From positions 1-64,000 of the forward strand of contig NZ_QUIV01000003.1 of the NCBI RefSeq assembly GCF_003480315.1: a stretch of 64,000 bases of DNA, read 5' to 3'. The first letter of the stretch is position 1, and each line of letters begins with the position of its first letter. Made by a program: the position numbers and the translations under genes. The stretch is from Clostridium sp. AM33-3 (lineage in GTDB: Bacteria > Bacillota > Clostridia > Lachnospirales > Lachnospiraceae). The notes beneath the pieces were generated by a model. That model saw only the letters and a program-made list of their open reading frames with translations. It was not told the DNA's origin and made no database searches. Shown one piece after another: positions 24,345 through 37,100 of this stretch.

Positions 24345-26615
24345 TTATAATTCTGATTTCATAACCTCCTGGATCCGGATCTTCAGTCCGGTGTAGCGGC
24401 GCTGCTCGACCTCATTGTCTACCATGGCCTGAAGCATCTCCGGGATGCCGACCAGACACACACAGGCGCGGGCGCGGGTGACCGCCGTGTAAATCAAGTT
24501 TCTTGTCATCAGCATGCGGGGGCCGGAATAGACCGGGATCACCACCGCCGGATACTCGCTTCCCTGGGATTTATGAATGGTAATGGCATAGGCCAGCTCC
24601 AGCTCCTCCAGCTGCTTAAAGCTGTAATCCACCATTTTGCCCTCGTCAAATTCTACGGTCAGCTCTTCCGCAAAGGTATTGATCTCGCGGATGATGCCGA
24701 TGTCTCCGTTGAAAACTCCGGCACCGGAATCCACCGGGATTCCATAGCGATTGCGGGTCTCCCACTCAATCTGATAATTATTTTTGATCTGCATGACCTT
24801 ATCTCCGACGCGATAGATGGTTCCGCCCACCTCTTTTTCCGGTTTAGACGGATCCTTCGGGTTTAAGAAGCTCTGCAGGATCGTATTCAGGCGTTCCACG
24901 CCCAGGGCACCCTTTCGCATCGGAGTCATGATCTGGATGTCGAACATATCCGCGTGAACGTAATTCGGAAGCTTTTCCCGCACCAGCGTCAGCATGGCGC
25001 TGATAATGGCATCCGGCTGTTCTCTGCGGATAAACAAAAAGTCTTTGCTGCGCTTGCCAAGCGGAATCCGTTCACCATCGTTGATCCTGTGGGCATTGAC
25101 GATAATGTCACTCTCGGCTGCCTGACGGAAGATCCGGGTCAGCTGCACTACATCAAAGGCCCCGGAGGCGATCAGGTCACGCAGCACATTGCCAGGGCCA
25201 ACACTCGGAAGCTGGTTGGTATCCCCCACCAGGATCAGGCGGGTTCCGGGGTTCACTGCCCGAAGAAGTGCATGCATCAGATAAATATCCACCATGGACA
25301 TCTCATCAATGATGATGGCATCTGCATCCAGCGGATTCTCCTCATTGCGCTCAAAATGCATACCTGATGTGTCTTTATCATCAGAGGGGACTCCCGTCAG
25401 CTCCAGCAGACGGTGGATCGTTCGCGCCTCATAGCCGGTTGCCTCCGTCATGCGCTTCGCTGCACGGCCGGTCGGCGCCGCCAGAAGAATCTCCATCTCT
25501 TCCTGTTCAAAGTAACGGATGATGGTGTTGATGGTAGTTGTCTTACCGGTACCGGGTCCTCCGGTGATAATGAGCAGGCCGCTGTTGACCGCCTCGACGA
25601 CCGCGCGGATCTGCAGCTCATCCGGCTCAATGCGTTCTTCTTCACAGATCTTCTCCAGCTTTTTGCGGATCTCCGTTTCCGGCTCAGCCCCCCGCAGGTT
25701 CAGATCATGGAGCATACGGGCCGTGTTAAGCTCTGTATAATAATACTGGGAAGCGTAAACATGGCGGGAGGCAGGGGTACTGTCATCCTCTTCCGGCTTC
25801 AACAGCTTCTCCTCATTCACCTTTACCACGATCTTCTTCTCCATCTGAAGGTCTGTCAGATGTTTCTCCATCACTGCCGGATCTACATGCAAAAGCTCAG
25901 ACGCGGATGCCAGCAGCTCCTCCTGCGGCAGGTAGGTATGTCCGTTTGCCACGGACTGCAGCAGCGTATAATAAATGCCGCTGCGAATCCGGAAATCCGA
26001 ATCCGTGAATATTCCCACTTTCTGAGCGATCTCATCTGCCATTTTAAATCCGACACCCTGGATGTCATCCGCCAGGCGGTAGGGATTTTCCTTGATAATG
26101 CTGTACATCCGGGAACCGTATTCGTTGTAGATTTTGAGGGCCAGACTCATGGAGATGCCGTATTCCTGCAAAAACATCATGGCCTGGCGCATCTCCTTCT
26201 TGGACTCCATCTGCTCCGAAATAGCCTGGGCCATTTTTTCGCTGATTCCCTTTACCTCTGCCAGACGCTCCGGTTCTTCCTCAATGATGCGGAAGGTATC
26301 TGCCTTGAACCGCTGCACAATGCGGGCAGCCAGTGCTGTACCAACACCACGGATCGCGCCGGATCCCAGATAGCGCTCCATGGATGCCGTATCTTCCGGA
26401 GCTTTCAGCTCATACGATTCCACCTGGATCTGGTCTCCGTAAATGGGATGCTCCACATCACGTCCGGACGCCTCAATAAAATCCCCCTCACTGATATACG
26501 GAAAGGTTCCCACCAGTACATAGTCCAGTCCATCCGAATTGACACTTAAGATCGAGTAGCCATTTTCCTCGTTGCGATATTTGATTTTCTCTACATATCC
26601 GCTTACTGTCGCCAT
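24345..26615 (-). CDS. recD2: ATP-dependent RecD2-like DNA helicase
   Basis: 5'-3' superfamily 1B helicase of the stand-alone RecD2 (YrrC) type, 756 residues, not tied to RecBC. An N-terminal OB-like region (VSGYVEKIKYRNEENGYSIL) is followed by helix-hairpin-helix repeats (about 80-210). The motor domain has Walker A ITGGPGTGKTTTIN near 350, Walker B IIDEMSMVD and the C-terminal motif AITIHKSQGSEYPAVV. It is followed at once by comF, suggesting a DNA-processing unit. Confidence 0.94.
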   Translation of the reverse strand: MATVSGYVEKIKYRNEENGYSILSVNSDGLDYVLVGTFPYISEGDFIEASGRDVEHPIYGDQIQVESYELKAPEDTASMERYLGSGAIRGVGTALAARIVQRFKADTFRIIEEEPERLAEVKGISEKMAQAISEQMESKKEMRQAMMFLQEYGISMSLALKIYNEYGSRMYSIIKENPYRLADDIQGVGFKMADEIAQKVGIFTDSDFRIRSGIYYTLLQSVANGHTYLPQEELLASASELLHVDPAVMEKHLTDLQMEKKIVVKVNEEKLLKPEEDDSTPASRHVYASQYYYTELNTARMLHDLNLRGAEPETEIRKKLEKICEEERIEPDELQIRAVVEAVNSGLLIITGGPGTGKTTTINTIIRYFEQEEMEILLAAPTGRAAKRMTEATGYEARTIHRLLELTGVPSDDKDTSGMHFERNEENPLDADAIIIDEMSMVDIYLMHALLRAVNPGTRLILVGDTNQLPSVGPGNVLRDLIASGAFDVVQLTRIFRQAAESDIIVNAHRINDGERIPLGKRSKDFLFIRREQPDAIISAMLTLVREKLPNYVHADMFDIQIMTPMRKGALGVERLNTILQSFLNPKDPSKPEKEVGGTIYRVGDKVMQIKNNYQIEWETRNRYGIPVDSGAGVFNGDIGIIREINTFAEELTVEFDEGKMVDYSFKQLEELELAYAITIHKSQGSEYPAVVIPVYSGPRMLMTRNLIYTAVTRARACVCLVGIPEMLQAMVDNEVEQRRYTGLKIRIQEVMKSEL

Positions 26616-26641
26616 GTTCTTGTATCTCCTGCGAATAGAAA

Positions 26642-26670
26642 GGTCCCGCGTCCGCGATGGACACGAGACC
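26642..26670 (-). terminator. Terminator after mreB
   Basis: A 12-bp stem (GGTCTCGTGTCC with GGACGCGGGACC, two G-T pairs) and a 5-base loop, followed by TTTCTATTC on the minus strand, in the mreB-recD2 gap. Confidence 0.6.
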
Positions 26671-26716
26671 CCTTCTGTTTGCTCGTCATTCGTTATATCC
26701 GTAAAAATCGTTTGTC

Positions 26717-27724
26717 TTAATTAAATTCCTGCTCTTTTTTGTCTCCGTGCTGGAACTCGATAAACTTACCGGTTCCGATTGCCACTGCGGTCAGCGGATC
26801 CTCCGCTACCATGGTGGTGATACCGGTCTTTTCTTCGATCAGCTGGTCGAGACCATTCAACAGAGAACCGCCGCCGGTCATCACGATGCCGCGGTCGAAG
26901 ATGTCTGCTGCCAGTTCCGGAGGTGTTCTCTCCAGTACATTGTGAACAGCGTCCACGATCTGCATAGCCGGCTCACGCAGCGCTTCCAGGGTTTCCTCAG
27001 AAGTGACCACAATGGTCTTCGGAAGTCCTGTCACCAGATTACGGCCGCGCACTTCCATGGTCAGTACTTCCGGTCTGCGGTATGCAGAACCGATGTTGAT
27101 CTTGATCTCCTCTGCGGTTCTCTCACCGATCAGCAGGTTGTGCTTCTTTCTCATGTAACGGACCAGAGCCTCATCAAAGTCATCACCTGCAATCTTGATG
27201 GAAGTGCTTACTACGGTTCCGCCAAGAGAGATGACTGCGATATCTGCAGTACCACCACCGATATCAACGATCATGTTTCCGCAGGCCTTGGAAATATCAA
27301 TTCCGGCACCGATGGCAGCTGCTACCGGCTCCTCAATGATGGAAACCTCGCGGGCACCTGCCTGATAGGTAGCGTCCTCAACGGCCTTCTTCTCGACCTC
27401 AGTCGCACCGCTCGGAATGCAGACTGCAATACGCGGCTTGCGAAGGGTTCTTTTGCCTACTGCCTTATTGATGAAATACTTTAACATCTTTTCAGTAACC
27501 GTGTAATCAGAAATAACGCCCTGGCGCAGTGGTCTGACCGCAATGATGTTGCCCGGTGTTCTTCCGATCATCAGACGTGCTTCCTCACCGATTGCCATTA
27601 TCTTGTTGGAATCACGGTCGATTGCTACTACGGAAGGCTCCTTCAGCACAACGCCCTTGCCTTTGATGTATACCAAAATGCTCGCCGTACCTAAATCGAT
27701 TCCGATATCGTTGGATACTAACAT
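26717..27724 (-). CDS. mreB: Rod shape-determining protein MreB/Mbl
   Basis: Actin-like protein that positions wall synthesis along the cell body. Phosphate-1 motif IGIDLGTASILVYIKG, the phosphate-2 region MIVDIGGGTADIAVIS and adenosine-binding GIVMTGGGSLLNGLD are present. The start at 27724 (MLVSNDIG) follows TCAGGAGGAAATTT and gives 335 residues; the frame is open 22 codons upstream without a site. mreC and mreD are not adjacent, so it may be the Mbl-type paralogue. Confidence 0.93.
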   Translation of the reverse strand: MLVSNDIGIDLGTASILVYIKGKGVVLKEPSVVAIDRDSNKIMAIGEEARLMIGRTPGNIIAVRPLRQGVISDYTVTEKMLKYFINKAVGKRTLRKPRIAVCIPSGATEVEKKAVEDATYQAGAREVSIIEEPVAAAIGAGIDISKACGNMIVDIGGGTADIAVISLGGTVVSTSIKIAGDDFDEALVRYMRKKHNLLIGERTAEEIKINIGSAYRRPEVLTMEVRGRNLVTGLPKTIVVTSEETLEALREPAMQIVDAVHNVLERTPPELAADIFDRGIVMTGGGSLLNGLDQLIEEKTGITTMVAEDPLTAVAIGTGKFIEFQHGDKKEQEFN

Positions 27725-27845
27725 AAATTTCCTCCTGAGATTTCTCGTTTCGCAGCTGTTCTGTTTTCTCACAGCCGCCCTGTTTCCCATTGATTTCTAT
27801 CTATGAATATGCGCAAAGAGCGCATTTTTCGTTCTAATCTCTCTT

Positions 27846-27874
27846 ATTATATACAATCCAGAAGGTTTTTGAAA
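27846..27874 (-). promoter_or_regulatory. Promoter of mreB
   Basis: TTTCAA (27869-27874) and a perfect TATAAT (27846-27851) on the minus strand, 17 bp apart. The rest of the 440-bp gap 27725-28164 is AT-rich. It also holds a CCGGGCAG/CTGCCCGG hairpin (28032-28054) and the terminator at 28105-28141, with no credible gene. Confidence 0.65.
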
Positions 27875-28104
27875 GGGTTTTTTTATTTTTTATTATGTTT
27901 ATATTTTTTTTATGATGGCGACACAGTTTAGTCACAATTCTTTTTTATACTCTAAGTACATTATCCGAAAGGGTAATGGAACCTTTGTTTCAAGTGCATA
28001 CTTGAAATTACAAAGCTTTTTCATACTCATACCGGGCAGCCCGAAACTGCCCGGCCCCCCTAAAACATTTTCTTTTATTTTGTATACCTACCATTCCCAA
28101 AATC

Positions 28105-28141
28105 AAAGGGCGAAAAGGACTGCCAAACCTTTTCGCCCTTT
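28105..28141. terminator. Terminator of the surface-protein operon
   Basis: Perfect 14-bp arms AAAGGGCGAAAAGG and CCTTTTCGCCCTTT around a 9-base loop, flanked by T-rich sequence on both sides. It lies 23 bp after the stop of the giant adhesin gene and could work in both directions. Confidence 0.85.
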
Positions 28142-28164
28142 GATTTTGTTTTTTATTTTGTTTT

Positions 28165-31100
28165 TTATTTCGTTCTGTTTTCTGTATTCTTGCCTTCTGT
28201 CGTCTTTTTCCTGCCGCATAAAGCACCCAAAAACGCCGTCGACATCACAAAGAGCGCGCACCAGACCAGCGTTTTCCGCTCATCCCCCATAGCCGGCAGT
28301 CGGATCCTCCACCGGCCGTCCGGCCCCAGATACAGCCACGCCGCCCCGTCCGGCGAAGATGGCCTGTAGCAGGCAAGAATCCTGCCGATCCGCAGCACCG
28401 GCTGAAGCTCCGGTGTCCGGGGATTCTCATGCTCCGGTCCGCCCGGCTTTCCTGGTTTTTCTTCCGGCTTATCCGGTTCTTCTGGTCTCGGTTTATCTGG
28501 ATTGGGCGTCTCCGGCTTTTCTGGTTCCGGTTTGGGGGTGTCCGGTTCTTTCCGGTCCACAACCGTAACCTGATGTTTTGCCTGTTCCCTCCACGCATAC
28601 GACCCCGCTCCCATATCCGGTTCAAACTGCCAGCGCTTTACTTCCGGGTTTAAAGCATAGCCTGCAGGCGGCTCTGTTTCCCGCAATTCATACCAATACG
28701 GCTGGATTCTGCCGTTTTGCATAACCTCACCAACAGGCAGGCCTGTCTGCTCAGCCGGCGCGCTGAAACACATCCGAAAAACCGGTTCTGCCGTATCTTC
28801 CCGGATTCCTGCTGCCTGTGTGTAGGCTTCCAGCTCAAAAACCGCTCCTTCCAAAGGACGACCGGATGAATCTGTTTTTTCCAGTTTCAGTGTTCCGGTC
28901 ACCGGCCTGTCATTCACCCGCACGATACGGATTTCCGGCTGCCATTCATACAGGATCTGCACCGGCTCGAAGGTGGTGTAATATGCCGGGCTCTGCTGTT
29001 CTGCCAGCCAGTAAATTCCATCCGGCAGATGCCGGATCCGGTGAGGCTTTAAGTCCCCTTCTGCATATCCCTGCGGGATCCTGCGGTTGATAGCATCCAG
29101 CTCTGTGTACCGTCCGTCGCTGCCACTCACCCAGGAATCAAACAGATAACGGCTGTTCCTGGTCAATCCGCCTGTTTCATCTGCGCGATACAGCGCCAGT
29201 CTGGCTCCCGCCAGTTCTTTTGTCCCATTTTCATACACCTTTGAGATAAGCAGACTGCCTTCTTCATTTTCCACCCGGTACAACTGAATTTCTCCCGTAT
29301 CCGTTACTGTGATCAGCATATCCTGTGCCCGCACAAAACCGGCCGGTACCTCTGTTTCCACGAGCACATAGCTGCTGCCTGCGGGCAGATAATCCAGCCT
29401 CTGCCTGTTTTCCACTGTCAGATAACTGCAGGCATAGGCATTTACATTCGAAAGCTCCTGCCAGTTGAACTGATACTCAAACCGATACGGATGATCCGCC
29501 TGCAAATCAGTTTCCTTTGTGACTCCAATCCGGATCACAGCTCCTGTTTCCATCCGGTATACAAGCACCGTCTGCTTTGGATCCGCTGGATGAATCTGCT
29601 CTTTCTGGTATTCTGCCATAAATTCTGCCCGATACAGAACATCCCCGGCATCCCACATCACACTGCTTCCCGGTTTTGCCCCATGTTCCAGATACATGGT
29701 TTCAAAAGCGTCTGGGAAGGCCTGGCAGGTAGTACCATCATCCGTTATCCAATGCGCCACCGGCAAAGATTCCTCGTACAGCGGCCGCCCTTCCTCATAG
29801 CAAACACTGCCTGTATCATCCAGCTTTGCCGGGTACAAAGTAAATCCGGCACCGCCTACTGCCATTTCTCCGTCTGCACGGTCTTTCCCATTTTCCAGGC
29901 AGTATTTCTCTACCTCTATTTTTGTGTGATCCTCCTTCATCTCGTATTGCTGAATTTCTGAACACTCCTTCACCGATACCAAAACCGAATCATGAGAAAC
30001 AAAACCGGATGGAACCTGAATTTCTTTCCAGATGTATGTTCCGACGGGAAGATGCGTGATACAATGCGGTGTTCCATCCGTTGTCCAGACCATCACCGGA
30101 TCGGATGTTTCCATCCCCTTTCCGTTTTCGGCTTCCGCTTTCCACAATCCAAGCAGCGCATTCTCAACATATCCACAATCAAACGCTGAGTTTCCCCCAC
30201 TTATCTTGGTAAATTCAGTTCTGACGGGTTCATCTATCATCGTTATTGTTTGCGTCTCAGCTGTTTCCTCCACAGAAATTCCCATGGGAAGTGCCTTGAC
30301 AAAGCCCTCCGGTGCCCTCAGTTCTTCCATGATATAGCAGCCGGCTGGTACCCGTTCCAGAATATCCCCCTGTCCTCCTGTCTTTACGGATGTAAACGGA
30401 TCATTGGGATACTGTTCCGATGAAATCCAGGTATTTTCCACCACATATGCCTCGCCCTTCCGATGAAAAAGTGTTTGCTCCTCATCAATCAGCATACTGT
30501 GTTCCTGCACTGCATACGCATCATGATTGTCCGCTTCCAGATTATCCGAAAGCTGGGAACGCACAAACTCTCCATTGCGGTCATACAGTTCTGTTGCCTT
30601 ATCATAGCGCTCTTCACTTTTCTGATAATAGTCTGTCAGGCCATGCCGGTCATAGACCGGATTCATCGTTTTTTCAAAACTTCCATTATTAGCATCCAGA
30701 AGGATCTCATCATTCAGATTCTGTCCGTACATATTTCTGGATAGAGAAGATTTCCGATGACTTTCCTCTCCGGGATCTGACTTCCAGCTGCCGGTAAGAT
30801 ACGCAGTTTCTCCGCTGCCCACTATTGCCATGCGAGAGGTCGTAATCTTATCTCTGGCAATCACATTTCCATACTCATCCCGGCGGATGTTCACCGGCCA
30901 TACCATCACCTGTTTCTTTCCGGCTCCGGTTCCATCCCGGCCGCAGATCTGGTCCCAGCTTCCATTGGTTCCGTCAAAATCCCGGACCACATAGGCCATG
31001 CCGGTATAGGGATCCACCAGGGCATCCCTGGCTCCATCCCTTCCAAGATGATACACGTGTGTTCCCTTATCCAGAGTCAGTATTTTATCTTTTTCATCAT

Positions 31101-34100
31101 ATGTAATCTTCGTCAGGTCCCCACCATCAAATTCCAGGAATTTTGAGGCTCCTTTCCAGGCAAAAGCCTGATATCGTCCATCTTTTCCATCGGTTTGAGG
31201 TGTAATTTTCACGCTCAAATCACTCAAATCATAGTACAAAATATCCGTATCCGGGCGCATGACCGTGACAGAATCCCAGACATTTCCATCTGCCTGAATG
31301 ATCTCGCCATAACGGTCAACACCGGCCGGCCAGGATACCGTATAAAGCCGTCCGTTTTCATCCTGCTCCGGGAGAAATTCTGTTTTCGTTCCTCCGTATC
31401 CTTCCTTTACATACATGCGTTCCACATGGCCCGCATCATCCCGGCAAATCACCAGTCCCTCATATGCAAAATCCTGCGAGTCACCGGACGGCGTGATAGA
31501 CATTGCGTCAAACAGCGTCATCAGCGCACCGGACGCATATTCAGAGGCATCTTTTTCACCGGCATCCCGTTCCAAAAAAGTCTCCCCGGCTTCTGTCTGC
31601 ATGGCGCGCTTTTCTACCTGCAGACGGATTGGCTCATTTTCCAGATAAACGCGCGCTGTATCAATCAGATCCTGCGGTTTGGTCCCATAGGTGGTCTGTT
31701 CATCAGCTGCATCTTCATAAATTGCAGAAATCACCCGGCTGTCCCGTTCTCCATTCTGATAATAGGTAATCTGATCCGAATAAATCTCCAGCGCCACTGG
31801 TTTTGACCGGGCATAACCTGCCGGTGCTTTTGTCTCACACAGGACATAGGTTCCGGCTGAAAGCGGCTGTGGAGTATACAGATATCCAACTGTCTGCAGC
31901 TGATGCTCCGAAGCATCTGCCGGCTGTCCATCCCATACGGTCGCAAATGCTTTCATAACTCCCGTCTGCAGACCAAACCGGTCCCCCAGAAGAATCTGCT
32001 CCGACTCATCGCATACTGGAGTTCCGGCCGGTACCACGCCTGTATAACACGCTTCCGCTCCGTTAACAGCTGCTGCCACAGATTCTGTTTCGTCCATCCG
32101 TCCTGCTCCCGCGCTCCAAAATCCGGCCAGCCAGTTCCAGATACCGCCATCTCTCAAGACAGGCCGGATATCTGCTGCTCCCATTGCTGTCAGAAATTCT
32201 TTTGAACCGCAGATCTGGGTGTCCTCTTCATAGAAAAGGACTCTTCCTTCTCCATCTGATCCATCATCTCGCTTTGCTGCGTAAATACGAAACACCGCTC
32301 CATCATGCAGGATATTTTCATGAGTCTCAGAATCCAGTTTTTCCAGGCGCAGTCTGGCGGTGTAAAGCCGGTTGCGGAAACGGACATTGCCACATCCTGA
32401 AGCTTCGGAAGTATTCTCTGCATCCATGACCACAGAATGCGGAACCAGCATCGGTGCATACCTGCCGTCATAGGCTGTCTGCGAACCCTGCATGGCCGGC
32501 ACCCGGTCCCGATACCAGGCTCCCGGGATATTATCCTCTGTCATCTCGCCTCCCGGATAGCTGACATTGTCAGCCGTGCAGGCCTGCTCAGAAACCGAAC
32601 TGTAACGATATACCTCCGAAACAGCTTTCCGACCGTCCTGTCCTTCACTCAGATAATACGAAACAGCTACCGCCGTACGATCGTCCGCCTCATTATAGTA
32701 GTTCTGGAATGGGCGGTACGCCGACTGGGTCAGGGACGCGAAATCGCCCGCCGCCAGAGTTTCCGGCTCGCCATTCCGGAACCGGTCAATCTCCAGACCA
32801 TATGGATAAATTTCAAAGTCCCCGCGGCTGCCATGAGCCTGAAGTACGCGGGACTCTTCCAGAAAACGGATCTGGTAGCGCCGTTCCAGTTCCGACGCTT
32901 TAAAAGAAGCCTGGTATCGATAAAACGGATCCAGAATTCCAGGGGACGCCTGCGCGCCCGCCTCATCCGCATAAACTGCTGGAAGTTCGATTTCCTTTGG
33001 CTGGTCTGTTTCATAATGTCTGTTTTTAAAGTCCTGAAGCCCGGCATCCTTTGGCTGCTGCTCCACCACCACATACGTTCCGTATGGAAGCATTGCTGAG
33101 ATCCCATAATATTCAGAAATCTCTTCATCAGACGGATCCGGTACATCCACCGATAATGTAGCCGGATCCCCGTCTGCTCCGCCGCCCGGTGCTTCATCCC
33201 AGGCAATGGCATACAGCGCGTCCAGATCATAGGCAAAAAACGGTTTTAAATAATTCTGCGCTTTCTCAATGGCTTCCCGCATCGCACGGTCCAGAATCTC
33301 ATCTGAAAACGCAGTCTCACCAGAGATACTGTTTCCATCTGCCTGTATGAACTTTGCTGCCACATCATCCAGATACCAGGTAATGGCAAATTGCCGTACC
33401 CGATCTGAAGCCCGGGTATTCCAGATCGTATCCTCGCTGCGGTTAACTGCATTGCCCACTGGCCGCCAGCTGGTGTAGGTCGGCGCCGCGTCATCCCACT
33501 TGTCGTGATTTGCCGTATCTATGGCGTCAAAAAATTTTTTATAATTTGGACGCATTGTGGTTCTTACCGTCTTTCCATCTTCCACAAGCGCTTCCGTCAT
33601 TTCCAGCAGTGCCGTGTCACCAGATTCCTGCTGTTCCTGAATCCGGCCATCCTGATAAGCATAAAGCTGTGTATTGCAGACTATTGCATCCTCCGCATTT
33701 TTGTACAATGGGTCGGTGCGGTGCAAAACCCTGGTATAGATCTGGTTTACCCGTTCCGGAAATGCATCATTAGCCTTTTTCTGTTCTTCAAAAGTGCGTT
33801 CCGTTCCCTTTCGGTCTTGCCAGATTACATTTCCCTGCTCATTCCGGTACAGATTTTGAAGATTGGATTTTAAGTATACCTTAAAGCGGAAGTTTTCTAC
33901 TGCCGTTTTTCCGTTATACTGCCTGGTCCACCAGTCTTCGTGTACATCCGCATAAGAACTGGTATTCCGGTATGACGTTTTCTCAATGGTCTTGCTCACC
34001 CGGATTCTCTGTCGGATACTCCGCTCTTCTACTGCCACCGGAACCGCCTGAGTTCCGCTTCCCGGTTTTCCAGAACCATCCTGCCATACCGCCTCCTGTC

Positions 34101-37100
34101 CCGGATATACCAGAACAGTATGTTTTATAAAGCTGTTTTCTTCTCCTGTGGCTCCATCTTTATAATCCAGGCACGCACGCACTGACGCCTGTTTCACGGC
34201 CTGATAATACGAAGCACAGCCCATAACATCCCCCGCAGCCCAGTTTCCGGAAAGCATAGCCGCCTCTTCTGCTGTCAGAACCACCTGTTCCGGCCCCGGT
34301 AATACCAGCTTAAAGCGATATTCCTGTCCTTGCTCATCATTATGCAAAGATCCATAGAAGTCCGTATAACTGCTTTCCACATGCCAGATTCCGGCCTGGC
34401 CGTTTATCGGAATTTCAGTCCAGTTTCCATACAATTTCTGTGTCTCACCGGGTACGGTTTCTTCCATATAGCAGATTTTCGGAATACGCTTTCCATTCGC
34501 ATCCAGCGGAATTTCTCCCGGTTCATAGTAAACAGTTTCCGAAATACAGCGGGTCACCAGACTTCCATCCGAATCAGCCTGCGCATCCGGAACCAGTACG
34601 GCAGAGACTCGTTCCAATCCTTCACCCGCCTCATTTCCGGCCCGAAAACCGGTGTAAATGCCAAAACTTTCCGGTTCTTCTTCCCCCGTATATACGGCAT
34701 AGCAATATCTGGGTGTTTCAGAAGTCTCCTCCGGCACATATGGAACTCTCAGATAAAACGCTGCGCTCCTTTTCTCATTCTCCGGTACATAAAAACATTC
34801 CGGATTTCCTATGCGGCCTGCATAAACTGAAATCTCCCACGCATCTTCCAATTCCCGGATCCCATCCAGGCCTCCATAAGAGTAATACGCATGATTCTGA
34901 TAATAATCCAGCAAGGATGCCAGCAATTCTCCTGCTGTTACTTTCTCTCCGTTCTCCCGGACACGCGGAATCTGAAGCGTCACAACCGGAGATCCAAAGC
35001 TTACCTCCTTTCCACTTTGATATCCAGTGTCATAAACCGGATGTTCCAGTGTTGTATAACGGGTACCGGTACCTGAAGTGCCGCTCAGTTTCGGTGTTCC
35101 CTTCCCATTGCCCCGCAGAATCAGTTCCAGTTTCTGTTTGACAAAGTTCTGCTGTTCCATCTGAAATGGCTTCCTTAAAATTTCCAGCACCGTATCTTCA
35201 TTCAAATTCTCTTCGGGCCGCTTCATCAGTGCTTCACAGCGGGAAGTGTCCAGTTCTTTTTCTGCCGCACACTCTGCGTCCGTCACCGACCGGCTGACCG
35301 GACGTTCTCTGGTGAGCAATGTTCCATCCGCATCATAACGCGGATACTGGCCTTGAAATTCGGTCACAGCGTAAACCGGCCTGCCAAACAGATCTGTCTC
35401 CGCAGACTCGGTAAAACGCCCTGTTCCAACCTGGGCCGGTTCTGTCCTCACCTGAGTATCCAGCCGGTACAGCCTGCTTTCCTCCGGTATTTCGGAAAAT
35501 ACCAGATCAAATCCGCCGCTTTTTTCACTGGAAACCTGAAAAAACAGTTCCTGAAATGCCGGATCTCCATAAGCGCCGCTGGCACCAGACTGCACCTGCT
35601 GCTCCGCATAAAGGCCTTTCGTGATCACCGCATAACCTTCCCGTTCTGTTCCTGCCGATGCTTCCAGTTCCTGTCCTGCATTGGTAAACGGAGCCTTTCT
35701 GTTTCCTACAGACAGTTCATACCCTTCCGACCTGCTCAGTTCTTTTACATAGTAGCTTCCCATAAAAAGCGGTCTGCCGATCCAGCAGTTTCCATTTTTC
35801 AAACGGTAATCCGGATAGCTTCTTATGTACTGCCCGTCTTCTGTATAATCATCAAAACTCTGATTCCGCGCATAAAGATTGGACGGCGCCATCTGGTTCC
35901 ATCCGCCCGGTCTGTTTTCGATCTGTCCGGTTTCATAGTTATAAAACCTTCCCGGTGCCTCTGTACAGGCCAGAAACGAAGCATCTCCGTTTTTGTCGGT
36001 GGATGTCACTGCCACCAAATCATTTTTCTGGTATACCACGCCGGTTTTTCCATCCGGGTGCACCAGATTCTCCTCTGCAAACAAACCGTAAACCGCACCC
36101 TCCAGAACTGCATCGCCCTGCGCATCTCCATAGGAATCATACCGGTCATTCTCACCTGATTTCAGATCCATATCCCGTTTATTGATATGGATCTCTCCTT
36201 CTGTCCTGTGATCGTAGATCCGCCACCAGTCATCTTCCCCGTCCCGGTCACTGCAATGACTATAGCGGTCCGCCGGACCAGCCGTAATCTTCTGACCGCT
36301 TCCTGGCGCATGTAAGGCACCTTGATAGGCATCCGTGAAAAGATCCGCACTGCCCACGTCCCTGTTTCTCATGTCTGATTTAAAATCTCCATGAAACGAT
36401 TTTGCTGTCTTCTCTCCGGAATCTTTCTCCCCACCACGTGAAAAATCCAGTCTCAAAATCCACGGTACCGGAGATCTGCCTTCCTCTTCCGCATCCGATT
36501 CTGTCGCCGTATGCTTCCGGTGTTCTTCTTGCTGACCTGACACAGCCATATAGTCCTGCTTCGCCAGGGCTGCATTCGACATTGTTGCCTGCGCATTCGA
36601 CATACTGGCCCACTCTGTTAAAGCTTCCTGACCGGCTTCTGTGCTTCGATCATCTATCAGCAGTTCCTCATCCGTCTGCACCGGAAAAAAAATGGAACGG
36701 ATTTTCTGCCAGATAGAACGCCTCTCTTTTCGCACACTGGGCACTTCAGTTTCTGAAACCAGCCTTCCGCTGCTGCCCTGCTTCCTTGCTTCCCGTACTG
36801 TTTGTGCCGGCTCTGCAAAAAACTGGTCGCTGATCCGGATCTCATGACTGTACAGCCCGGCAAAATGCGCATTTGCCCCATTCTCGGAAGCGTCTGTCGT
36901 AATGACTTCTACCGGCAGATCATCCCGGTGGTTTCCATGAAGGGTGTAACCTTCCCTGGCCGTATCCTCCGCTATAGCATAGCTGTATTGCAGCGCAATA
37001 AAATGATCATACGTTTCCTGTGTATCCTCACCACATCCAGAATCGCGAAACGCCCGGTCTGCTTCAGCAGAAACCGTGGTGCCCGCCGAAGGCGTCTCTC

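Noticed and set aside
25413-26549. Plus-strand open frame of 378 codons opposite recD2
   Set aside because: RecD2 motifs on the minus strand are complete. The antisense product is a His/Leu-rich sequence with no domain pattern.
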